This document shows, piece by piece, positions 54,147 to 63,800 of a DNA stretch of 64,000 nt. The position numbers and the translations under genes were made by a program. Every line of letters starts with the position of its first letter. Position 1 is the stretch's first letter. Below the pieces are notes generated by a model. The model saw only the letters and a program-made list of their open reading frames with translations. It made no database searches and was not told where the DNA came from. Origin of the DNA: Streptomyces sp. NBC_00287. GTDB taxonomy: Bacteria; Actinomycetota; Actinomycetes; Streptomycetales; Streptomycetaceae. Location: the NCBI RefSeq assembly GCF_036173105.1, contig NZ_CP108053.1, positions 5,208,001 through 5,272,000 on the forward strand, given 5' to 3'.

Positions 54147-55859
54147 ATGATCACGGCTGGCCTGAAGCTCACCCAGAGCGGCGGTATCGCGCTGCTCAAC
54201 GACGACCGCCTCGAGTTCAACATCGAGATGCAGAAGCTCGCCAACGGTTCTCGCTACAGCAACGTGGACGAACTCGACGACCTGATCACGATCACGTCCA
54301 AGTTCGGATACCAGCTCGGAGACATCGACAAGTGGGCGTTGGACGGCTGGGACGGCGCCACGGAAGGGCGGGTCTCGCTGCTCAGCGGCGGTAAACCGAC
54401 CGAACTCGTCGTGGCCTCCTATCGAGAGACGGCAAAGGTGCCCGACCCGGGGCTGCCCGGGTACAGCGGCAATCTGGTCATCGGCGGCCGGGCCATGGAC
54501 TACGTGAGTTACGTCCACGTCGCCGGCCACCTCGCATCGGCCTACTGCACGAGCCCGTTCGCCCGGCGCGGCGAGCCGTCGATGGTCCTGGTCTGGGACG
54601 GCGGCTGTTTCCCCCGTCTCTACTGCGTCGACGCCGACGGCCGTATAGAGCCGGGTGGCGAGGCGTTTCCGCTCATCGGCCACACGTACTCGATGGCCTC
54701 TCAGTACTGGGGGCCGTTCAAGCGCCCGAACAAGTCGACCCATGTCGACGACCTCTCCGTCGCCGGGAAGATGATGGCGTACATCGCTCTCGGCACGCCG
54801 CGGGACGACATCAAGAAGGTCTTCCGGGAGAGTTTCCACGAGCACTTCGAAGCGGACTCGCCCCGAGTGCGGGCGTACCGCCAGAAGATCATCGGGTGTG
54901 GCAGCACCGGAGAGAACTCGCACGCCTACGTTCATGAGTTCCTTACGGCGGTGCAGAAGCTCACCAGCGGACTCGGCGCGGCCGATGAGGACGTGCTGGC
55001 GACGGTCCATGTGTTCCTCGAGGAACTGCTGATCGAAGGTGTCACCTCGAAGATCCGGGCGTGGAAGGGTGCCACCCCGTGGAACCTCTGCTTCGCCGGC
55101 GGATGCGCGCTGAACATCAAGTGGAACAGCGCGCTGCGCGCCCACCCGATGATCAAGGCCATGTGGGTTCCCCCGTTCCCCGACGACTCGGGCGTCGCCA
55201 TCGGTACGGCCTGCCTTGCCGCGGCCGACGGCCAGGGCCTGCGGCCGATCGAATGGGACACCCGGCTCGGGCCCGGTCTCGAGCCGACGCGGGATGTGCC
55301 GCAGGGGTGGACCGTGGAACCGTGCGCGCCGGAGGAACTCGCCCGGATTCTGCACACCACGGGCACGGCCGCGGTCGTGCTCAACGGCCGTGCGGAGCTG
55401 GGGCCGCGGGCGCTCGGCTCGCGGAGCATCATCGCTCCCGCCACGGATGCGACGATGAAGAAGCTCCTGAACGACGCGAAGGACAGGGAGCACTACCGGC
55501 CGGTCGCGCCGATCTGCCTGGAAGAGCACGCTCCCACCGTCTTCGATCCCGGTACCCCCGACCCTTACATGCTTTTCGAGCACTGGGTCCGCCCGGAATG
55601 GATCGACCGCGTTCCGGCGATCATGCACCTGGACGGCACCGCTCGGCTGCAGACGGTCAATGAAGGCGATGACCCGAACCTGCACACCATTCTCCGCGAG
55701 TACTACCGAATCAGCGGAATTCCGGTCCTGTGCAACACGAGCGCGAACTACAACGGCCGCAGCTTCTTCCCGGACGCCGCATCGGCGATGGAGTGGGGCC
55801 GTCTCGACCTGGTGTGGAGCGAAGGCGTCCTCTACCGTAGGGAAGATTTCGCTCGATAG
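54147..55859 (+). CDS. NodU/TobZ-family O-carbamoyltransferase
   Basis: This 570-aa protein has the two-domain layout of carbamoyltransferases. The Kae1-like part has HVAGHLASAYCTSPF (metal-binding His), MVLVWDGGCFPRLY, VDDLSVAGKMMAYIALG and FAGGCALNIKWNS. The YrdC-like or C-terminal part has VVLNGRAELGPRALGSRSII, DREHYRPVAPICLEE and GIPVLCNTSANYNG. These enzymes move the carbamoyl group of carbamoyl phosphate, through carbamoyl-AMP, onto a hydroxyl (tobramycin, nodulation factors, cephamycin). It probably decorates a hydroxyl on the cluster product. The gene starts 28 bp after the ACP-AMT-C gene. Confidence 0.9.
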   Translation: MITAGLKLTQSGGIALLNDDRLEFNIEMQKLANGSRYSNVDELDDLITITSKFGYQLGDIDKWALDGWDGATEGRVSLLSGGKPTELVVASYRETAKVPDPGLPGYSGNLVIGGRAMDYVSYVHVAGHLASAYCTSPFARRGEPSMVLVWDGGCFPRLYCVDADGRIEPGGEAFPLIGHTYSMASQYWGPFKRPNKSTHVDDLSVAGKMMAYIALGTPRDDIKKVFRESFHEHFEADSPRVRAYRQKIIGCGSTGENSHAYVHEFLTAVQKLTSGLGAADEDVLATVHVFLEELLIEGVTSKIRAWKGATPWNLCFAGGCALNIKWNSALRAHPMIKAMWVPPFPDDSGVAIGTACLAAADGQGLRPIEWDTRLGPGLEPTRDVPQGWTVEPCAPEELARILHTTGTAAVVLNGRAELGPRALGSRSIIAPATDATMKKLLNDAKDREHYRPVAPICLEEHAPTVFDPGTPDPYMLFEHWVRPEWIDRVPAIMHLDGTARLQTVNEGDDPNLHTILREYYRISGIPVLCNTSANYNGRSFFPDAASAMEWGRLDLVWSEGVLYRREDFAR

Positions 55860-55928
55860 GCCTGGCCGTATTTCTGGGTGCGATCGCCGCCTGATGCCCG
55901 CGTCAGGCGGCGGCAGCCATGGTTCCTC

Positions 55929-55946
55929 TGTCTCGCCGGCGAGACA
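55929..55946. promoter_or_regulatory. Palindromic operator, copy 2 (candidate LmbU-type box)
   Basis: TGTCTCGCCGGCGAGACA repeats exactly the inner 18 bp of the palindrome at 32095-32114. It lies 88 bp before the monooxygenase start, which implies a second regulated promoter inside the cluster. TGCTAGCCT (55953-55961) just downstream could contain a -10 element. Confidence 0.75.
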
Positions 55947-56034
55947 AATGACGTGCTAGCCTCGCAAATCAAATTGATCATTGGGAATTCATAAAGTGCA
56001 GTCCGGGGAAATGCAGTTGGAGGAGAGGACTTTC

Positions 56035-57855
56035 ATGTCCAGGCCCGATGTGTCGATGCTTCTCGCGAAAAACGCCGCAGAGCGGGCCAAGCGACTCCGG
56101 CCGGATGGCAACGATCAGTATGTGCAGCTCAGCGGTGAGCACGCGCATATGAACGAGGACCCATTCACTGATCGCATAGAACGCGAACCGCACCGTGACC
56201 ACGTCACGTTCGCGTTTATCGGCGGGGGTTTCGCCGGCCTGATGACAGGTGCTCACCTGAAGACGGCAGGGGTCACCGATATCAGGATCGTCGAGAGCGG
56301 CGGTGACTTCGGCGGAACCTGGTACTGGAACCGGTACCCGGGCGTCCAGTGCGATGTCGCTTCCCTGGTCTACCTGCCGTTGCTGGAGGAGACCGGGTAT
56401 GTGCCCTCGGAGTGGTACGCACACGGCCCGGAGATATTCGAGCACTGCCAGCGCATCGGCAAGCAGTACGGGCTGTACGAGAACGCGCTCTTCCACACCC
56501 GGGTGACCGGCCTGGAGTGGGACGACACCACTCGGCTGTGGACGGTGCGGACCGATCGCGGCGACGAGTTCACCGCGCAGTTCGTGAGCTGGGGGCTCGG
56601 CCACCTCTCCGTGCCGAAGCTGCCCGGCATCCCCGGCATCGAGACCTTCGCGGGCCACGCCTTCCACGCCAGCAGGTGGGACTACGCGTACACCGGCGAT
56701 CCGGACGGCGGACCGCTGGACCAGCTCCGTGACAAGCGCGTGGCGATCATCGGCACGGGTGCCACCGCGGTGCAGTCCGTTCCCCACCTGGCGAGGGCCT
56801 GCCAGGAACTGTTCGTCTTTCAGCGCACCCCTTCCGTGGTCGACGTCCGGGACAACCGGCCGATCGACCCTGAGTGGTTCGCCGAGATGGCCACACCGGG
56901 CTGGCAGCAGCGCTGGCTGGACAACTACGCGGCCAACATGGCCTCGGCCGAGCAGCCGGCCGAGGATTTGATCAACGACGGCTGGACCGCCCTGGCCAGG
57001 ATGTGGCGCGAGGCGGAAGGCACGCCGAGCGCGGAATCGGACGGGTCCGAGGAGATCAGCGCCGAGGAGATCAGCGCCGAGGAGATCAGCGCCGAGGTGT
57101 ACGCCGACCTCGAGAAGATGAAGGTGATCCACGCCCGGGTGGACGACACGGTCCAGGACCCACGGACCGCCGCGCTTCTCAAGCCCTGGTATCACCTGCC
57201 CTGCAAGCGCATCACCTTTCACGACGAATACCTGGATGCCTTCAACGTGCCGACGGTTCATCTGGTCGACACGGACGGAAAGGGAGTCGAGCGGATCACC
57301 CCGCGAGGTGTCGTGGTCGACGGCACCGAGTACGAGGTGGACTGCATCATCTACGCGTCGGGCTTCGAGGTCGGCAGCGCACCTACCCGGCGTGCCGGAT
57401 TCGACCCCGTCGGCAAGGGCGGCAGACGGCTGTCGGAGCACTGGTCCGATGGCATGCGCACAATGCACGGAATTCATGTGCACGGATTTCCGAACGCATT
57501 CCTCGTTCAGCAATTCACGGGCGGGGTGCGTTTCTCAAACCTGTCGCACAATTTGTCCGAGGCGGCCAAGACCGTTGCGGCCGTCGTGGCGCACGCGGTC
57601 GGCGAAGGCGTCGACGTCGTCGAAGTGACCCGGCAGGCGGAGGATGCCTGGATGGACCAGGTGGGCGTCGACCCGGAATGGCGCGACTTCCTGGCCACCG
57701 GATGCACGCCCGGCTATCTCAACAACGAAGGAACGGATCTCGGCGCGCATCACCTTTTCGACGAGTTCGAGGGCGCCGACGGACCGGGGTTCTTCCGGCT
57801 CCTTCAGCAGTGGCGTACGGCCCAGGATTTCGACGGCCTGAAATTCGACCGTTAA
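56035..57855 (+). CDS. Flavin-containing monooxygenase, Baeyer-Villiger type
   Basis: This 606-aa protein starts at ATG 56035 after GGAGGAGAGGA. It has an FAD-binding Rossmann motif (FAFIGGGFAGLMTG, about 59-72), GGTWYWNRYPGVQCDVAS, the Baeyer-Villiger fingerprint FxGxxxHxxxW (FAGHAFHASRWDY) and a NADPH Rossmann motif (VAIIGTGATAVQSVPHL). Such enzymes insert oxygen next to a ketone or oxidise heteroatoms. It could act on a ketone left by the PKS or on the peptide. A 15-bp unit is repeated three times in tandem (57049-57093), giving EEISA repeats in a linker. The C-terminal ~100 residues extend beyond the flavin core. It has its own promoter region with the palindrome. Confidence 0.88.
   Translation: MSRPDVSMLLAKNAAERAKRLRPDGNDQYVQLSGEHAHMNEDPFTDRIEREPHRDHVTFAFIGGGFAGLMTGAHLKTAGVTDIRIVESGGDFGGTWYWNRYPGVQCDVASLVYLPLLEETGYVPSEWYAHGPEIFEHCQRIGKQYGLYENALFHTRVTGLEWDDTTRLWTVRTDRGDEFTAQFVSWGLGHLSVPKLPGIPGIETFAGHAFHASRWDYAYTGDPDGGPLDQLRDKRVAIIGTGATAVQSVPHLARACQELFVFQRTPSVVDVRDNRPIDPEWFAEMATPGWQQRWLDNYAANMASAEQPAEDLINDGWTALARMWREAEGTPSAESDGSEEISAEEISAEEISAEVYADLEKMKVIHARVDDTVQDPRTAALLKPWYHLPCKRITFHDEYLDAFNVPTVHLVDTDGKGVERITPRGVVVDGTEYEVDCIIYASGFEVGSAPTRRAGFDPVGKGGRRLSEHWSDGMRTMHGIHVHGFPNAFLVQQFTGGVRFSNLSHNLSEAAKTVAAVVAHAVGEGVDVVEVTRQAEDAWMDQVGVDPEWRDFLATGCTPGYLNNEGTDLGAHHLFDEFEGADGPGFFRLLQQWRTAQDFDGLKFDR
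57049..57093 (+). repeat. Three 15-bp tandem repeats inside the monooxygenase gene
   Basis: The unit GAGGAGATCAGCGCC occurs three times head to tail without a mismatch and encodes EEISA three times. It keeps the frame and sits in an acidic, probably exposed insert (SAESDGSEEISAEE). Confidence 0.85.
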
Positions 57856-57895
57856 TTCGTGAACCAGTTCTGTCTTTGCTGCGAGGGAGCCCCGC

Positions 57896-60800
57896 ATGAT
57901 TCCGTTGTCGTTTGCGCAGCAGCGGTTGTGGATCGTTGGCCAGTTGGAGGGGCCGAGCGCGACCTACAACATGCCGTTGGCCCTGCGTCTGTCGGGGACG
58001 CTGGACCCGGACGCGCTGACGGCGGCACTGGGCGATGTCGTGGGGCGGCACGAGAGTCTGCGGACGGTCTTCCCGGTGGTGGAGGGCGAGCCGGTTCAGC
58101 GGGTAGTGCCTGCCGACGAGGTGGTGCTGCCGCTGGTGTGGGCCGACGCGGGTGGCCGCCAGGTGGCGGAGGTGGTGACTGAGGCCGCGGAGTATGTGTT
58201 CGACCTCGCGGTCGAGGTTCCGGTGCGGGTGTGGGTCTTCTCGCTGGGGCCCGATGAGCATGTCCTGGTGCTGGTGATGCATCACATCGCCTGTGATGGC
58301 TGGTCGGTGGGGCCGCTGGGCCGGGACTTGGGGCTTGCTTACGCGGCGCGGGTGCATGGGGTGGCGCCGGAGTGGGACGAGTTGCCGGTTCAGTACGCGG
58401 ATTACACGCTCTGGCAACGGGAGTTGCTGGGGGCGGTGAGCGATCCGGGCAGTGTGATGGCCCGGCAGTCGGATTTCTGGCGTGCGGCATTGGCGGAGCT
58501 GCCCGAGGAGCTGGGGCTGGCGTTCGACCGGCCGCGTCCTGTGGTGGCCAGCCACCGTGGTGGCCAGGTGCCGGTGGTGGTCGGTGCGGGTGTGCACGCG
58601 CGGGTCGAGGAAGTGGCCCGCCAGGCGGGTGTGACGCCGTTCATGGTGGTGCAGGCGGCGTTGGCGGTGCTGTTGTCGCGGCTGGGGGCCGGGACCGATG
58701 TTCCGCTCGGCACGCCGGTGGCGGGGCGTGCCGATGAGGCGCTGCACGACCTGGTCGGGTTCTTCGTGAACACGCTGGTGCTGCGCACCGACGTCTCGGG
58801 GGATCCGACGTTCCGGGGGCTGCTGGCGCGGGTTCGGGAGACGGATCTGGCGGCGCTCGAGCACCAGGATCTGCCCTTCGAGCGCCTGGTGGAGATCCTC
58901 GCCCCGTCCCGCGCGGTGGCCCGTCACCCGCTGTTCCAGGTGATGCTGGCCTTCGAGACCGATGCCGGGAGTTCCTTCGATCTGCCGGGGCTGCGGGTCG
59001 GCGAGCTGGAGGTGTCGGGGGGAAGGACGGCCAAGTTCGACCTGAACTTCGAGCTGCGAGGACAGTACGGGGCGGACGGGCGGCCGGCGGGGATCGAGGG
59101 CGTCGTCGAGTACGCCACCGACCTGTTCGACCACGACACGGTCCAGGAGCTGGCCGGGCGCTTCGACCGGCTGCTCGAGCAGCTGATCACCGACCCCGAC
59201 CAGCCCGTCGGACGCGCGGACATCCTGACCGATCGGGAACGCCGGTTGCTGCTCGAGGAGTGGAACGACACCGCGCATGAGGTGCCGCAGGACCCTCTGC
59301 CCGCGCTCTTCCAGGCCCAAGTCGCCAGGACGCCCGACGCGGTCGCGGTGGTCTGCGGTGACACGAGCCTGACCTACACCGAACTCAACCAGCGGGCCAA
59401 CCGGCTGGCGCACCGGCTGACAGCGCTGGGGGTGGGCGCCGAGGTGCCGGTGGCGTTGCTGCTGCGGCGGTCGGCGGATGTGATCGTGGCGGTGCTGGCC
59501 GTACTCAAGGCCGGTGGGTTCTATGTGCCGATCCACTCCGGTTTTCCGCCGGAGCGTGCGGCCTGGGCCCTGGATGACTGCGGCGCTCGGGTCGTACTGA
59601 CCGATGATGCCGCGCTGTTGGCGGGGACAGAGTGCGGTGCGCAGGTGCTGGTGCTGGGGGACTTGGACGTCTCCGGCGAACCGGCCGGTGACCCGGAACA
59701 GGTCGTGAGCGCCGATCAGTTGGCGTACGTCATGTTCACTTCCGGCTCCACCGGGGTGCCCAAGGGAGTGGCGGCCCGGCACCGGGATGTCGCGGCGCTG
59801 GCCTTCGACCGGCGTTGGCGGGGCGAGGGGCACAGGCGGGTGCTGGTGCACTCGCCGCACGCCTTCGACGCTTCGACGTACGAGATGTGGGTGCCGCTGC
59901 TTTCCGGCGGCCGCCTGGTGATCGCGCCGCCCGGGGACCTGGATGCCCCTGTTCTGCGCCGGCTGATCGCCGAGGAGCGGATCACGGCGCTGTGGCTCAC
60001 CGCGGGTGTGTTCGCGCTCATGGCGGAACAGGACCCGGAGTGTTTCGCGGACGTGCGCGAGGTATGGGCCGGAGGCGATGTCCTCTCGCCGGTCGCCGTA
60101 CGTCGCGTGCTGCGGGCATGCCCCGGTGTCGACGTGGTCAACGGGTACGGCCCGACCGAGACCACCACGTTCGCGGCGAGCTGTCGGCTGCGTTCGGCGG
60201 ATGACGTCACCGATCAGGTGCCGATCGGCAGGCCGTTGGACAACATGCGGGTGTACGTCCTCGACGGCAGCCTGCGGCCGGTACCGGTGGGCGTGGCCGG
60301 TGAGTTGTATGTGTCCGGTGCGGGGCTGGCCCGGGGGTATCTCCACCGCCCGGCACTGACCGCGGAGCGGTTCGTGGCCTGTCCGTTCGGTGCGCCCGGG
60401 GAGCGGATGTACCGGACCGGGGACCTGGTGCGGTGGCGGGCGGAGGGGAATCTCGAGTACCTCGGCCGGGCCGACGACCAGGTGAAGATCCGGGGGTTCC
60501 GGATCGAACTGGGTGAGATCGAGGCGGTGCTGAGCCGGCATCCGCAGGTCGGACAGGCCGCGGTCGTCGCCCGGGAGGACCGGCCCGGGGACAAGCGTCT
60601 GGTGGCCTATGTGGTTCCGGCCGGCTCGGGCGCGCCGGACGCGGCGCAGGTACGGCGGTTCGCCGGGGAAGGTCTGCCGCAGTTCATGGTGCCGGCCGCG
60701 GTCGTGGTGCTGGACCGGCTGCCGCTGACGGCCAACGGAAAGCTGGACCGCAAGGCCCTGCCCGCCCCGGACTACGCGTCGGCCTCGGCGCACCGAGCCC

Positions 60801-63800
60801 CGACCACGGCTCGGGAAGAGCAGCTGTGTGCGGCGTTCGCCGAGGTGCTGGGCCTGCCCGGCGTGGGCGTCGACGACAACTTCTTCGAACTCGGTGGCCA
60901 CTCCCTGCTCGCGATCAGACTGGTCGCCCGCATCCGGGCCCTGCTCGGCATCGAACTCACCCTCCGCGCCCTGTTCGAAGCCCCCACTGTCGCCGCTCTG
61001 GCCGGTGCGCCGGCCGGCGCCGAGTCCTCACGTCCCGCGCTGGTGGCCACGGCTCGTCCTGAGCCGCTGCCGCTGTCGTTCGCCCAGCAACGACTCTGGT
61101 TCCTGGGCGAGTTGGAGGGGCCGAGCGCGACGTACAACATTCCGGCGGTCATCAGGCTGTCCGGCGTGCTCGACAGACGGGCGCTGGCCGCGGCGCTGCG
61201 GGATGTGCTCGGGCGCCACGAGGTGTTGCGTACACGCTTCCCGGCGTTCGACGGACGGCCGTATCAACAGGTGGTGCCGGTCGAGGAGCTCGGCGAGGTG
61301 CTCACGGTGGTGCCGGCCGATCAGACCGGGCCGTCCGGTGTGCCCGCGCGAGTGATCGAGGCCGTGGGGTACGGCTTCGACCTGTCGGCCGAAGTGCCGT
61401 TCCGGGCCTGGCTGTTCGAGGCCGGTGCGGAAGAGCAGGTGCTGGTGCTGCTCATGCACCACATCGCCGGCGACGGCTGGTCGATGGCGCCCCTGGCGCG
61501 GGATCTGTCGGTGGCGTACACAGCGCGCTGTGCCGGCCGGGCACCGGACTGGGTGCCGCTGCCGGTGCAGTACGCGGACTACACGCTCTGGCAGCGCGAG
61601 CTGCTCGGCTCGGCGCAGGACCCGGAGAGCCTGCTGAGCGGGCAGCTGGCCCATTGGCGCCAGGCGCTGGCCGGGCTGCCGGAGGAGCTGTCGCTGCCGG
61701 TCGACCGCGCCCGCCCGGCGGTGGCCACGCACCGGGGTGCGAGCGTGCCGCTGGACCTTCCCGCCGCGCTCCACGCGCAGGCCGCCGAGCTGGCCCGGGC
61801 CGAGGGCGTGACGGTGTTCATGGTGCTTCAGGCCGCGCTGGGCGTGCTGCTCTCCCGGCTCGGCGCCGGCCCGGACATCCCGATCGGGACCCCGACGGCC
61901 GGACGCACCGACACCGCGCTCGACGACCTCGTCGGGTTCTTCGTCAACACTCTGGTGCTGCGCACGGACCTCTCCGGCCGGCCGTCCTTCCGTGAGCTGC
62001 TGGTCCGCGTGCGCGAGCAGGCCCTCGACGCGTTCGCGCACCAGGACATGCCCTTCGAGCGCCTGGTCGAGGAGCTGGCCCCGGCCCGCTCGATGGCCCG
62101 CCATCCGCTGTTCCAGGTGATGCTCTCCCTGCAGAACACCACCGATCCCGTGCTCGACCTGCCGGGCCTGCGCACGAGCATCCTGCCCGACGGCGACACC
62201 CCGGCGAAGTTCGACCTGAACGTCGACCTGAGCGAGCGCTTCGACGACCGCGGCCGACCCGCCGGGATGACCGGCGAACTCACCTACGCCGTCGACCTGT
62301 TCGACCACGCGACCGTCGAGCTGATCGCCGAGCGCTTCGGCCGCGTCCTCGACACCCTGACCGCCGACCCCGCCCAGCGGGTGGACCAGGTCTCGCTGCT
62401 GTCGGCCGCGGAGCGGGAGCAGGCGCTGCACGTCTGGAACGACACCGCCCACCCGGTCCCGCCCACGACGCTGCCCGCGCTCTTCCAGGCCCAGGCGGCC
62501 CGTACCCCCGAGGGCACCGCGGTCGTCTTCGACGACACCGCCCTGACCTACCGCGAGCTCAATGCCCGTGCCAACCGGCTCGCCCACCACCTGATCGACG
62601 ACGGAGTCGGTCCGGAGGACGTGGTGGCCCTGGCGCTGCCGCGGTCGGTCGAACTCATCGTGGCGATGCTCGGCGTGGTCAAGGCGGGCGCGGCCTATCT
62701 GCCGATCGACGCCGACTACCCGGTGGAACGGGTGCGGTTCATGATCGAGGACGCGAAGCCGTCGTACGTGGTGACGCTTCAGGGCATCGCGGAACGCCTG
62801 CCGGCCGACGCGCCCCTTCTGGTCCTCGACGACCCGGCCACTTCGCGGAGGCTGACCGCGGACCCGGCGTCGGACCACGACCCGACCGACGCGGACCGCA
62901 CCACCCCGCTGACCCCCGCGCACCCCGCCTACGTCATCTACACCTCCGGATCCACCGGAACCCCCAAGGGCGTGGTGATGCCGCACCGCGGCATCACCAA
63001 CTTCATCACCGTCCACCGCGAGTCGGTCTTCGCCGCCGCCGCGGTGTCCCCGCCCGGTCGGCCCCTGCGCGTCGCCCTGACCAACTCCATATCCTTCGAC
63101 GCCTGCTGGGACCAGCTCTCGGGCCTGATGGAGGGTCATGAGCTGCATGTCGTCAGCACGGAGGTGCTCTCCGACAACGGCCTGCTCGCGGCGTGGCTGG
63201 ACGAACACGACGTCGACTTCCTCGAACTGACCCCCTCCCACATGGCCTCCGCCGTGGCGGGCGGTCTGTTCGACGGCCGACGCCGGCCGGCGCTGCTCGT
63301 GGTCGGCGGCGAGGCCGTCCCCGACGCGCTCTGGGAATGGCTCGGGGCACTGGGCGACGGCACCCGCAGCTTCAGCTTCTACGGGCCAACGGAGTGCACG
63401 GTCTACCAGGTCTTCGCCGAGCCCCGTGCCACACCGAGGCCGGTCCTCGGCCGGACCACGTTCAACATGCGGACCTTCGTCCTCGACGACGCTCTGCAGC
63501 CGGTCCCGCCCGGAGTGACGGGGGAGCTGTACGTGGCGGGTGCCGGCCTGGCGCGCGGGTACCTCGGCCGTGCGGCGCTGACCGCGGAACGGTTCGTGGC
63601 CTGCCCGTTCGGCGCGCCGGGGGAACGGATGTACCGGACCGGCGACCTGGCCCGCCGGCGCGCCGACGGCACCCTCGAGTTCGCCGGCCGGGCCGACGAC
63701 CAGGTGAAGATCCGGGGCTTCCGGATCGAGATCGGCGAGGTCGAGGCGGCGCTGGGCGGGCATCCCGGCGTCGCCCGGGCCGCGGTCGTGGTCCATGAGG

